Positions 30,100 to 39,221 of a stretch of DNA of 64,000 nt are shown one piece after another. The notes beneath the pieces are model-generated. The model did no database searches and was not told the DNA's origin. It was given only the letters and a program-made list of their open reading frames with translations. Source of the stretch: CAWFFV01 sp963814985 (GTDB lineage: Bacteria; Chloroflexota; Ktedonobacteria; Ktedonobacterales; Ktedonobacteraceae); the NCBI GenBank assembly GCA_963814985.1, contig CAWFFV010000057.1:248001-312000 (forward strand). Direction: 5' to 3'. Made by a program: the position numbers and the translations under genes. Position 1 is the first letter of the stretch, and every line of letters starts with the position of its first letter.

Positions 30100-30432
30100 G
30101 GGTACAGAGAGTCGGGCTTTGGTGGGATCCGATACCATTGTAGTTATGGAATGGGCCTGGAAGCAAAAGGGCGAACATTCTCGCGCCATATTAATTTGCG
30201 CAGAATCAGTAGCACTCTTTCGGAATGTCCCCCGTTATTGAGGACAGGATATAGGTTTTCCTCTCACAGAGCACGACCAATCTTAAATGCTTTTTGAGAG
30301 ATTGAAAGTATCCGGCAATAAGGGATTATTTGCATGAGCAACAGTTCTCAGGATGCGAATAATCTAAACTAGGGTGGTACCACGAAAGCATCACGCTTCT
30401 CGTCCCTTGGAGGGGATGAGAGGCGTTTTTTC
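30100..30432 (+). promoter_or_regulatory. T-box riboswitch, probably tRNA-Trp
   Basis: This leader controls trpS by sensing uncharged tRNA. The T-box sequence AGGGTGGTACCACG is at 30371-30384. The terminator hairpin follows: ACGCTTCTCGTCCC (30393-30406) pairing with GGGGATGAGAGGCGT, then six T residues ending near 30431. Upstream, AGAGAGTCGGG (from 30105) and GGTGGGATCCGAT have the look of Stem I, and UGG triplets at 30152-30154 and 30158-30160 are possible Trp specifiers. It may also govern the trp genes that follow, because only a weak hairpin separates trpS from trpE. Confidence 0.92.
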
Positions 30433-30471
30433 TTGTTCGGGCTTATTCAATAAGTTGAGGGAGGCAGAGCA

Positions 30472-31521
30472 ATGTCTATAGAGATCAGTCAGGATACGAA
30501 ACTGAAGCCCGCTAATGGGGGGACAAATGCACAAGTTAAGAAACGTGTCTTCTCAGGTGTACAGCCAACGGGGAATATCCACCTTGGGAACTATCTGGGG
30601 GCTATCCGTAACTGGGTTGGGGCACAGGCTACATATGACAATATATTCTGTATTGTTGACCTGCATGCCATTACGTTGCCAATGGACCCAAAAGAGCTAC
30701 ATATAAACACTCGTAAGCTGGCAGCACTCTATCTGGCCTGTGGGTTGGACACCAACCATTGTAAGTTGTTTGTACAATCGCACGTCCACGAGCATGCAGA
30801 GATAAGCTGGATTTTAAACTGTTTTACCCCGACGGGGTGGCTCAACCGCATGACACAATTCAAAACGAAGGCCGGTGATAACCCGGAATCAGTTGCGACA
30901 GGTCTTTACTGCTATCCTGTCTTAATGGCTGGTGACATTCTGCTCTACCAAACACACTTTGTGCCCGTTGGCGACGACCAACGTCAACACATCGAACTGA
31001 CACGTGATCTTGCGCAACGTTTCAATAGTCTCTATAAACAAAGGGTGTTTACTATCCCGCAGGGACAGATTCGTGAGGTAGGCGCGCGCATCATGTCACT
31101 GGAGGAGCCAACCAGCAAGATGAGCAAGAGCGACCCCAACCCGAATTCGCGCATCAGTCTACTGGATAACCCTAAGACTATCAAACAGAAAATCGCACGA
31201 GCAACAACAGACTCGCTGCGCCTGGTAGCCTTTGACTCAGAACGGCCAGGTATCACAAATCTGCTCACCATTTACCAGTTACTCACTGAACAGTCACAGC
31301 AGGAAATCGAAGCAGAGTTCGCGGGCAAAGGCTATGGCGACTTTAAGGCGGCCCTCACTGAACGGCTGGTAACTACCCTGGAACCCATCCAACAACGCTA
31401 TCATGAACTCATGAATGATATGCCCATGCTCGAAGCTATCCTCAAGCTGGGTGCTGATGAGGTGCGTCCGCTGGCAGTTGCGACACTACAACGTGTAAAG
31501 CAAGTCATCGGATTGGGGTAA
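30472..31521 (+). CDS. trpS: Tryptophanyl-tRNA synthetase
   Basis: This class I aminoacyl-tRNA synthetase charges tRNA-Trp. The protein is 349 residues with a short extra N-terminal tail of about 22 residues. The HIGH motif is GNIHLGNYLG (near residues 34-43), and the KMSKS motif is SKMSKSDPN (near 216). The segments FSGVQPTG and PVGDDQRQHIELTRDLA are characteristic of bacterial TrpS. GGGAGG lies about 9 nt before the ATG. It is preceded by a T-box leader and followed 91 bp later by trpE, linking charging and synthesis of tryptophan. Confidence 0.97.
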   Translation: MSIEISQDTKLKPANGGTNAQVKKRVFSGVQPTGNIHLGNYLGAIRNWVGAQATYDNIFCIVDLHAITLPMDPKELHINTRKLAALYLACGLDTNHCKLFVQSHVHEHAEISWILNCFTPTGWLNRMTQFKTKAGDNPESVATGLYCYPVLMAGDILLYQTHFVPVGDDQRQHIELTRDLAQRFNSLYKQRVFTIPQGQIREVGARIMSLEEPTSKMSKSDPNPNSRISLLDNPKTIKQKIARATTDSLRLVAFDSERPGITNLLTIYQLLTEQSQQEIEAEFAGKGYGDFKAALTERLVTTLEPIQQRYHELMNDMPMLEAILKLGADEVRPLAVATLQRVKQVIGLG

Positions 31522-31612
31522 TTATTCCCAGGGGGTGATCACCCTAATTTCTTATAGTCATAAAACAGGACAACCTGACTACCGCACAACATAAAATAAG
31601 AGAGGTGCGAGC

Positions 31613-33223
31613 ATGTACTATCCGACGTTTGAAGAAATCAAGCAATTGCGTGACAGAGAAATGGACGCTTCTACAGACAGGCAAGGCAAACCTCTTCTCC
31701 CACTCTGTTGTGATATCCTGGCTGATATGGAGACCCCCGTCTCAGCCTACTACAAGACTGCTCACATGCCATATAGCTTTCTTTTAGAGAGCGTTACGGG
31801 TGGAGAGCATGTTGCTCGCTACTCGTTCATTGGCATCGATCCCTATCTGGTTATGATCCACCGGGGCGAGAAAATGACATTACTGCAAAGAGTGCAAAAT
31901 GGGTCCAATGCAGCGCACCCCTACACGACGAAAACTGAAGAGGTACCTTGTCATGATCCTCTCAAGCTCGTTGAAGCCGAATTGGATCAGTATCGTCTGG
32001 TAACTCCGCCGTCTATGTCACAAGACGAACTACCAAAGTTTCATGGTGGTACCGTTGGTTACCTGGCCTACGACGTAGTAGCACGTTTTGAGCGCTTGAC
32101 CGTTCCCAGGCAGAACGAACTGGATTTACCCCTCGCAGTTTTCAGTTTTACTGAAACTGTGCTGGTCTTCGATCATGTGAAACACCGCGTCAGAGTTGTC
32201 ACGCATCTGCATCTTGATGCCCCTGATCTTGCGGCAGAATATCAACGAGGCATCGCCATCATCGACGATATCCGGCAACGCCTCCGTCAACCTGTGCGTC
32301 TACCACAGGAGCCAGCACCAATATACGATACCCAGGCTCTGCAAGTAAGCTCTAATCGTACCAGAGAAGAGTTTGAGGGCATGGTACGCCGCTCCATCGA
32401 ATACATTCAAGCGGGTGACGTCTTTCAGGTTGTGCCATCCCAACGCCTGAGTCGTCATGTCAATGCAGCCCCTTTTACAATCTATCGTGCATTACGAGCA
32501 ATCAACCCATCGCCATATATGTTTTACCTTGACCTGAACGATTTCCAGATTGTGGGAGCCTCGCCAGAATTGCTGGTACGCTTTGAGGACAATGAAGTGA
32601 CAATTCGCCCGATTGCCGGCACACGTCCGCGCGGAACAGATAGGCAGAGAGATGAACAACTGGCAGAAGAACTCAAAAAAGATCCTAAGGAACGCGCAGA
32701 GCACGTTATGCTTATCGACCTTGCTCGAAATGATGTGGGACGTGTGAGCGTCTCTGGTAGCGTGAAGGTCAGCGAATTCATGGAAATCGAGCGCTACTCG
32801 CATGTTATGCACCTGGTTTCTAATGTCGTGGGCAAGCTTCGTGAGGATATTACTCCCTTTGAGGCATTACGAGCAGGTTTTCCTGCCGGAACTGTTTCTG
32901 GTGCGCCGAAGATTCGTGCCATGGAGATTATCAGTGAGTTGGAAGGTGAACAACGAGGCGTTTATGCTGGAGCTGTAGGTTATTTTAGTCACACTGGCAA
33001 CCAGGAAACTGCTATTGCCTTGCGTACGATGGTCATCAAAAATGGTCGAGCCTATATTCAAGCAGGCTGTGGCGTGGTTGCCGACTCCGATCCCAGCGCG
33101 GAATATCAAGAGAGCTTGAACAAGGCCAGGGCACTTTTACGCGCTCTGGATGAGGCCGAAAAGATCGCCAGAGAACACCGCTTGGAGACTTGCGTGGAAA
33201 CTGTTTCAGGTGAGGGAAAGTGA
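31613..33223 (+). CDS. trpE: Anthranilate synthase component I
   Basis: This chorismate-using subunit makes anthranilate with ammonia from TrpG. The protein is 536 residues. The feedback-site region carries LLES near residue 56 (SFLLESVTGGEHVARYSF). The chorismate-binding domain has FQVVPSQRLS, SPSPYMFYLD-like NPSPYMFYLDL, PIAGTRPRGTDRQRDEQL, LIDLARNDVGRV and FPAGTVSGAPKIRAMEII, the full set of conserved motifs. It begins the biosynthetic part of the operon. The stop is one base before the trpG start, so translation is probably coupled. Confidence 0.97.
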   Translation: MYYPTFEEIKQLRDREMDASTDRQGKPLLPLCCDILADMETPVSAYYKTAHMPYSFLLESVTGGEHVARYSFIGIDPYLVMIHRGEKMTLLQRVQNGSNAAHPYTTKTEEVPCHDPLKLVEAELDQYRLVTPPSMSQDELPKFHGGTVGYLAYDVVARFERLTVPRQNELDLPLAVFSFTETVLVFDHVKHRVRVVTHLHLDAPDLAAEYQRGIAIIDDIRQRLRQPVRLPQEPAPIYDTQALQVSSNRTREEFEGMVRRSIEYIQAGDVFQVVPSQRLSRHVNAAPFTIYRALRAINPSPYMFYLDLNDFQIVGASPELLVRFEDNEVTIRPIAGTRPRGTDRQRDEQLAEELKKDPKERAEHVMLIDLARNDVGRVSVSGSVKVSEFMEIERYSHVMHLVSNVVGKLREDITPFEALRAGFPAGTVSGAPKIRAMEIISELEGEQRGVYAGAVGYFSHTGNQETAIALRTMVIKNGRAYIQAGCGVVADSDPSAEYQESLNKARALLRALDEAEKIAREHRLETCVETVSGEGK

Positions 33224-33224
33224 T

Positions 33225-33788
33225 ATGTTACTCCTGATTGATAACTACGATAGTTTTACCTACAATCTCTACCAATATCTCGCAGAACTGGGAGCACAGG
33301 TAGAGGTACGACGAAATGATCAGGTGACTCTGGAAGAGATTGAGACCATGCACCCTGACTACCTTGTCATCTCACCAGGTCCATGCACGCCCAACGAAGC
33401 AGGTCTCTCTTGCCAGATTATCGAAACCTTTGGATCACATATCCCTCTCTTAGGAGTCTGCCTGGGTCATCAAGCCATTGGGCAGGTCTATGGAGGACAC
33501 GTCATTCGAGCGCCAGAACCAATGCATGGCAAAACGTCCTTCATGTATCACCAGGGACGGGGAGTCTTTCGTGGGCTTCCCCAAGCCTTTGAAGCCAACC
33601 GTTATCATAGCCTTATTGTTGAGAGCGCAACACTCCCGGATGAACTGGAGGTTACTGCCAGAACTGAAGATGGACTCATTATGGGTTTGCGGCACCGTAC
33701 CTATCCAGTTGAAGGTGTACAGTTCCATCCGGAGTCGATTATGACTCCCGTTGGGAAAGACCTGTTACGAAATTTTCTGGATCAGTAA
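33225..33788 (+). CDS. trpG: Anthranilate synthase component II (glutamine amidotransferase)
   Basis: This subunit supplies ammonia to TrpE by hydrolysing glutamine. The protein is 187 residues. It starts MLLLIDNYDSFTYNLYQYL. The nucleophile is in LLGVCLGHQAIGQVYGG (Cys near residue 81), the oxyanion loop is SPGPCTPNEAG, and the His/Glu pair is in GVQFHPESIMTP. The ATG at 33225 follows the trpE stop by one base, with AGGGAAAG upstream. The longer frame from 33150 lies inside trpE and is not used. A variant shared with folate synthesis (PabA) cannot be excluded, but the context favours tryptophan. Confidence 0.96.
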   Translation: MLLLIDNYDSFTYNLYQYLAELGAQVEVRRNDQVTLEEIETMHPDYLVISPGPCTPNEAGLSCQIIETFGSHIPLLGVCLGHQAIGQVYGGHVIRAPEPMHGKTSFMYHQGRGVFRGLPQAFEANRYHSLIVESATLPDELEVTARTEDGLIMGLRHRTYPVEGVQFHPESIMTPVGKDLLRNFLDQ

Positions 33789-33826
33789 AACATATGTCTA
33801 TCTATTGACATAGAGGAGTGCATAAG

Positions 33827-34867
33827 ATGATTCGAGAAGCTATTGCCCATATTGCAGGCGGTGGCACACTCAACGCAGGGGAAGCAGCCGTGGTGATGGA
33901 AGAGATTATGACGGGTGTAGCTACCCCTTCACAAATGGGTGCTTTTTTGACAGCGCTACACCTGCGGCCAGGCGGTGAAACAGTCGAGGAGATTACAGGA
34001 TTAGCACGTATCATGCGTGAGAAGGCTGTACAGGTACACCTGAATGAGCCGATAGCGGCTTCTGCGATGGATACATGCGGTACAGGGGGAGATGGTACGG
34101 GTACCTTTAATGTTTCCACTGCAACGGGTATTCTTGCAGCGGCGGCTGGAGCGTCTGTCGCTAAACATGGCAACCGCTCTGCTACCAGTCGTTGTGGAAG
34201 TGCCGATGTGCTGGAAGCTCTGGGTGCAAAGATCGATCTTGGTCCAGAGCAGGTGGCCCATTGTGTGCAAGAGGTTGGTTTTGGCTTTATGTTTGCTCCA
34301 GCCTACCATCCAGCCATGAAACATGTTGGACCGACACGTCGTGAGATCGGCATTCGTACCGTCTTTAATATTTTAGGTCCCTTGACAAATCCTGCCTACA
34401 CACGCTACCAGGTTCTCGGCGTGGCAGACGGTTCTCTCCTGCGTAAAATGGGCGAAGTATTATTACATCTTGGGTGCCATCATGCCCTTATTGTGCACGG
34501 TGAAGATGGCCTCGACGAGTGTTCACTCAGTGCACCAACACGTATCTGCGAAGTATACGGCGGCCAGGAATTACGCGAATACACCATCACACCCGAAGAT
34601 GTTGGCCTCACTCGTATTACAGATCATGTCCCATTCCGTGGTGGTGATCCAGCCCTTAACGCAACTATCCTACGAGAATTATTCAATGGGTATGTTGAGG
34701 CTCCGGCGACTGATATGCTGTGCTTAAATGCGGGAGCGGCATTACTCGCCAATGAGCGTGTCGCATCGTTGGCCGATGGAGTAAAACTGGCTCGTGCGAC
34801 ATTGCGCGAAGGGAAGGCCCGTCAAAAATTGGTGGATGTCATCGCTTGCTCTCAGGCTCAGAGTTAG
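33827..34867 (+). CDS. trpD: Anthranilate phosphoribosyltransferase
   Basis: This enzyme transfers the phosphoribosyl group from PRPP to anthranilate. The protein is about 346 residues. Conserved elements are DTCGTGGDGTGTFNVSTATG (PRPP-binding glycine loop, near residue 80), KHGNRSATSRCGSADVLEALG, FAPAYHPAMKHVGPTRREIGIRTVFNILGPLTNPA, and HGEDGLDE. The ATG at 33827 is preferred over the GTG at 33818 because GAGGAG stands eight bases before it. It is followed almost directly by trpCF. Confidence 0.96.
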   Translation: MIREAIAHIAGGGTLNAGEAAVVMEEIMTGVATPSQMGAFLTALHLRPGGETVEEITGLARIMREKAVQVHLNEPIAASAMDTCGTGGDGTGTFNVSTATGILAAAAGASVAKHGNRSATSRCGSADVLEALGAKIDLGPEQVAHCVQEVGFGFMFAPAYHPAMKHVGPTRREIGIRTVFNILGPLTNPAYTRYQVLGVADGSLLRKMGEVLLHLGCHHALIVHGEDGLDECSLSAPTRICEVYGGQELREYTITPEDVGLTRITDHVPFRGGDPALNATILRELFNGYVEAPATDMLCLNAGAALLANERVASLADGVKLARATLREGKARQKLVDVIACSQAQS

Positions 34868-34874
34868 GGGATCT

Positions 34875-36299
34875 ATGTTTCTTGATCGTATCGTCACACA
34901 AACCATCAAAGATGTGGAGCAGCGCAAGCAAGTATGTCCCCTGGAAGAAATACAGCGTCGTGCTATAGCGCAACCACGCCCACGAGACTTCCTGGATGCA
35001 TTCGAGCCACGCTCAAAAGTGCATTTGATCGCCGAAGTAAAACGAGCCTCACCCTCTAAAGGGATGCTCGCGCCTCACATTGATCCTGTGGAACTGGCAC
35101 GCACATATGAAGCTAACGGGGCAGCAGCAATCTCTGTTCTGACAGAACCACACTTTTTTCTTGGCTCACCGGAATATCTTATAGCCATCAAACAGGCTGT
35201 GGGTGTACCAGTACTACGCAAAGATTTTATTGTAGACGAATATCAGGTCTACGAAGCGCGATCCTGGGGAGCAGATGCGATCTTATTGATCTGCGCGATT
35301 CTTGATGATCTACAACTACGCCATCTGCTCAATGTAGCCCATGAACAGCACATGCGCTGCCTTGTTGAGGTGCACAGCCTTGAGGAGGCCCAACGTGCCA
35401 TCGCAGCCGGAGTGCTGATCATTGGCGTGAACAGTCGTGATCTGGTGACCTTCCAGATGAATCCCTATCTTATTCGTGAGATACGTCAGGTCATTCCAGC
35501 CAATTGTGTCGTCGTAGCTGAAAGCGGTATTCACACCGAAGCAGATGCACGACGTTTAGCACGCTATGACGTACAGGCCATGCTGGTTGGTGAATCACTG
35601 GTCATCTCAAATGATGTGCTGGCGCAGATGCACACACTCTTGCAAGGAGCCAATGCGAGTACACAGGTGAAGATTTGTGGCTTGCGTACACCCCAACCAG
35701 TGGATGCCGCAGTAGAGGCAGGGGCGGATATGCTCGGTTTTATTTTCTACGAACCAAGTCATCGCTACATTCAGCCACAACAGGTACAGCGATTGCTGTC
35801 AGTCAGCGAAAGCTTTAGTAATCCGGGCACAGGCCAGACGAAACCCGATCTTGTTGGTGTCTTTGTCAACAAAGAAGCGGATTTCATTAATGATGTTGCA
35901 GAACAGGCAGGGCTGCACTTTGTACAATTGCACGGAACAGAATCACCTGAATTTTGTCAGCAGATCAAGTGTCCAGTTATTAAGGCACTTCAGATACACA
36001 GCGAAGCAGACCTGGAACTTGTCCAGCGCTATCGGTATACGGTCTGGCGACTCTTACTGGACACTCCCACAACTGCTTGGGGTGGTACGGGTATGACACA
36101 TGATTGGAATCTTGCTTATAAGGTGGCACAAGAAAGCCCTATCTTGCTCGCTGGTGGCCTAACCATAGAAAACATTGCTGATGCACTCCAACAGGTTCAC
36201 CCCTGGGGGATCGATGTCAGCAGTGGTGTTGAGACCAAGAAGCAGAAGGATAGTGGAAAGATACGAGCATTTGTTAAAAATGTACGCAATGTACATTAG
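34875..36299 (+). CDS. trpCF: Fused indole-3-glycerol-phosphate synthase / phosphoribosylanthranilate isomerase
   Basis: This is a bifunctional protein of about 474 residues catalysing two consecutive tryptophan steps. The N-terminal IGPS barrel (1-265) has LIAEVKRASPSKGML, VPVLRKDFIVDEYQV, GADAILLI, LVEVHSLEEA, IIGVNSRDL and VVAESGIHT. The C-terminal PRAI barrel starts VKICGLRTPQPVDAAVEAGADMLGFIFY near residue 268 and includes VGVFVNKE, VQLHGTE, LLLDT and LAGGLTIENI. The order trpC-trpF is the same as in enterobacterial fusions. The start at 34875 has GGGGAT just upstream; the longer frame lies inside trpD. Confidence 0.95.
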   Translation: MFLDRIVTQTIKDVEQRKQVCPLEEIQRRAIAQPRPRDFLDAFEPRSKVHLIAEVKRASPSKGMLAPHIDPVELARTYEANGAAAISVLTEPHFFLGSPEYLIAIKQAVGVPVLRKDFIVDEYQVYEARSWGADAILLICAILDDLQLRHLLNVAHEQHMRCLVEVHSLEEAQRAIAAGVLIIGVNSRDLVTFQMNPYLIREIRQVIPANCVVVAESGIHTEADARRLARYDVQAMLVGESLVISNDVLAQMHTLLQGANASTQVKICGLRTPQPVDAAVEAGADMLGFIFYEPSHRYIQPQQVQRLLSVSESFSNPGTGQTKPDLVGVFVNKEADFINDVAEQAGLHFVQLHGTESPEFCQQIKCPVIKALQIHSEADLELVQRYRYTVWRLLLDTPTTAWGGTGMTHDWNLAYKVAQESPILLAGGLTIENIADALQQVHPWGIDVSSGVETKKQKDSGKIRAFVKNVRNVH

Positions 36300-36314
36300 A
36301 AAGCGTAAAAACTC

Positions 36315-37569
36315 ATGACCACACAGGATAAAGATATCCTTAATGCTTCCAGGCAAACTTACCAGCACAACCATTATCCCGACGAACGGGGACGCTTTGG
36401 ACCATTCGGAGGAAAATTCGTACCAGAAAGCCTGATGGTCCCTCTGGCGGAACTGGAGACAGCTTATGAGCACTCGCTCATCGACGCAACATTCCAGGCA
36501 GAACTACGGGGGCAACTCTATAGCTTTGTCGGACGTCCAACCAGACTGCATTATGTACCCCGTTTCTCAGAGATGGTTGCTCCAGATATCAAGATCTATC
36601 TCAAGCGCGAAGATCTTGCCCACACAGGCGCACATAAGATCAACAATGCATTGGGACAGGGTCTGCTTGCTAAGCGTATGGGCAAGAAGCGTATCATCGC
36701 CGAAACTGGAGCAGGACAACACGGTGTTGCGACGGCAACAGTCTGTGCCATGCTAGGTCTTGAATGCATTGTCTATATGGGTGAGATCGATATCCAGCGG
36801 CAATCGCTCAACGTCTTCCGCATGAAACTGCTGGGAGCTGAGGTACGTTCAGTTACCACAGGCACACGCACCTTAAAAGATGCCATCAGCGAAGCTATTC
36901 GCGATTGGGTGACCAATGTGGAGACAACATTCTATTTGATTGGTTCGGCGGTCGGTCCACACCCCTATCCGCGAATTGTGCGTGACTACCAATCGGTGAT
37001 TGGGATAGAGGCACGTGAGCAGATTGTACAACAAGCAGGCAGACTCCCCGATATGATTTTTGCCTGCGTTGGTGGTGGAAGCAATGCCATAGGGATGTTC
37101 TATCCCTTTGCCGATGCTTCGACCGTACGGCTCATAGGTGTTGAGGCCGGTGGTTCTGAGCCTGGAACCAGGCCAGCATGCTGCCACATTAGTCGCAGGC
37201 AAACCCGGCGTGCTTCATGGAGCACTAAGTTATCTGCTCCAAAACGAGGATGGACAGATTCTGGATACTCAGAGTATCTCAGCAGGCCTCGACTATCCAG
37301 GCGTCGGACCAGAACATAGCTATCTCAAAGAGACTGGTCGTGCTACCTATGTTTCGGCTAACGATGCAGCCGCTCTACGAGGTTTGCAAGCATTGAGCCG
37401 AAGCGAAGGTATCATTCCCGCATTGGAGCCTGCACATGCGCTGGGTTATCTGCTGGAAATGGGAGAACAGGGCAAGATTTCAGCAGGATCACTTATTGTG
37501 GTAAATCTGTCAGGGCGGGGCGACAAGGATATGCTCACCGTGGCAAAAGCGTTGAATGTCAGTTTGTAA
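36315..37569 (+). pseudogene. trpB: Tryptophan synthase beta chain, one frameshift
   Basis: The beta subunit condenses indole and serine using PLP. The first frame has GRFGPFGGKFVPESLM, the PLP lysine in REDLAHTGAHKINNALGQ, GAGQHGVATAT and the phosphate loop CVGGGSNAIGMF. At about 37157 the frame changes. The first frame reads EAGGSEPGTRPACC; the next reads LEPGQHAATLVAGKPGVLHG and continues to SGRGDKDMLTVAKAL at 37569. One extra base (a C of GCC) explains it. Restored length is about 417 residues, somewhat longer than usual at the N-terminus. Since every upstream trp gene is intact, a sequencing insertion is as plausible as real damage. Confidence 0.92.
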
Positions 37570-37604
37570 GCATAAAGTGCAAACATATAATTTGGGAGAA
37601 ATCT

Positions 37605-38466
37605 ATGGAACCGATAAAGGGTGGAGTGATAGATCCGACCGTGACAGAAAGAGTTCCTGCAACCAGGATCACACAAGTATTCGAGCAGGAACGACAGAAA
37701 GGACGAGGGGTACTCATCCCCTATTTCATGTGTGGCTACCCCTCGGCAGCACAAAGCGTTCAATTGGCGATAGCAGCCATAGAGGGAGGTGCTGATATCA
37801 TTGAACTGGGTATACCTTTTAGTGACCCCCTTGCTGATGGTGCAACTATCCAACATGCGGGGCATGCGGCACTCGAACGCGGTATGACTATTAACGGCTG
37901 CATGGAGGTGGCACGCCAGATATCAGCATACACAACGGTACCTCTCCTCCTGATGGGTTACTACAATCCCATCATGGCCTATGGCATTGAACGCTTCTGC
38001 GAAACGGCAAGAGCAAATGGCGTTTGTGGCCTGATTATCCCTGACTCTACCTCCAGAAGAGGCCACTCCTCTACGGGAGGCAGCACAACATCATGGACTT
38101 ACACTTATCTTCCTTGTACCACCCACTACATCTGATGAGCGTATCGCCAAAATTGCAGAACTCACAGCACAGGAACTTGGCGGCTTTATCTACTGTGTCT
38201 CTCTCAGTGGTGTTACGGGTTCACGCAAGGAACTCCCACCCTATCTGCGCAACTTCATAGAGCGAGTGCGTTTTTATACAAAAGACAAGCAGGTACCGCT
38301 CGCTGTGGGCTTTGGACTGTCAACACCAGAACATATTGCTGAAGTGACAAGTTATGCTGATGGCGCGATAGTTGCCAGCGCACTTATTAATCTGCTTGAT
38401 CAGCACGAGGAGAATAAGCAGGTTGAGGAAGTAAGATACTACATCCAGAGTTTACGCCAAAAGTAG
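37605..38466 (+). pseudogene. trpA: Tryptophan synthase alpha chain, one frameshift
   Basis: The alpha subunit cleaves indole-3-glycerol phosphate to indole, which is channelled to TrpB. The first part carries LIPYFMCGYPS, the catalytic Glu in IELGIPFSDPLADGATIQ and LLMGYYNPIMAYGIERF. After LIIPD at about 38045 the frame shifts by one; the next frame reads LPPEEATPLREAAQHHGLTLI, SLSGVTGSRKEL, VGFGLSTPEHIAE and DGAIVASALI. An extra T in GACTCTACC would account for it. Restored length is about 287 residues. It lies 35 bp after trpB, the normal order. As with trpB, an assembly error is possible. Confidence 0.92.
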
Positions 38467-38726
38467 TCTAATATAGACATACCATCCGGGCATGATAATA
38501 ACTATACTACCAGGACAGGGCTTTACAAGTGTTGGAAGCGCTCGTAGTGGTAATCCCATCTTGAGTACCATTTTGGGAACTGGTGAAATATCCTGCTTGT
38601 CGGAATATCGGAACAAGGTACTGGAGTATGCTTGTCACTACCCCTTACAATAAAAGAATACATTTGTTCGGCGAGCAGAACAACAAACCGAATAGAGACG
38701 TCCAATTGAAAGGGGGAAGTTGGCTG

Positions 38727-39095
38727 ATGTACTGTCGAGGAATCCGAGGAGCAACAACCGTAGAGCGTAATGATCGGGAAGAGATACTTGCAGCTACAAC
38801 GGAACTACTCAAACTACTGGTGCAACATAATCATCTGCGAACTGAAGATATTGCAAGTGCGATCTTCACCGTCACTGACGACCTGGATGCAGAATTTCCG
38901 GCACTTGCGGCCCGTGATCTGGGCTGGATCGAGGTTGCATTAATATGTGCCAGAGAAATTCCAGTGCCTGGTAGCCTGAGAAAATGTATTCGCGTGCTAT
39001 TGCATGTTAACACAACACAGAATCCCACTGAGATGCAACATATTTACATTCGAGGGGCGGTTAATCTGCGCTCGACCTTTAGTATGGACCATTAA
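38727..39095 (+). CDS. aroH: Chorismate mutase, AroH type
   Basis: This is a 122-residue trimeric-type chorismate mutase that converts chorismate to prephenate. It matches the Bacillus AroH fold: RGIRGATTVERNDREEILAATTELL at the start (with the catalytic Arg), SAIFTVTDDLDAEFPALAARDLGW, VALICAREIPVPGSLRKCIRVLLHVNT, and HIYIRGAVNLR. The ATG at 38727 has AAAGGGGGAAG about eight bases upstream; the longer frame from 38583 has no signal. It sits between trpA and the DAHP synthase gene. The operon therefore also directs chorismate toward phenylalanine and tyrosine. Confidence 0.95.
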   Translation: MYCRGIRGATTVERNDREEILAATTELLKLLVQHNHLRTEDIASAIFTVTDDLDAEFPALAARDLGWIEVALICAREIPVPGSLRKCIRVLLHVNTTQNPTEMQHIYIRGAVNLRSTFSMDH

Positions 39096-39221
39096 TTGTT
39101 ATACATTCCTCATTACAAAATGAGGCAACGCGCTCATGACAAAGAAGTCATATAATAGGGCCACACTCCTGGCAATGCGCCGCCAGTTCTCTATCATTTT
39201 GATATAAAGGAGTTACTTGTC

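Noticed and set aside
29958..30297. Short plus-strand frames starting in palindrome E and running through the T-box leader
   Set aside because: They overlap the promoter and T-box structure, so they are noncoding; no ribosome binding site matches a conserved peptide.
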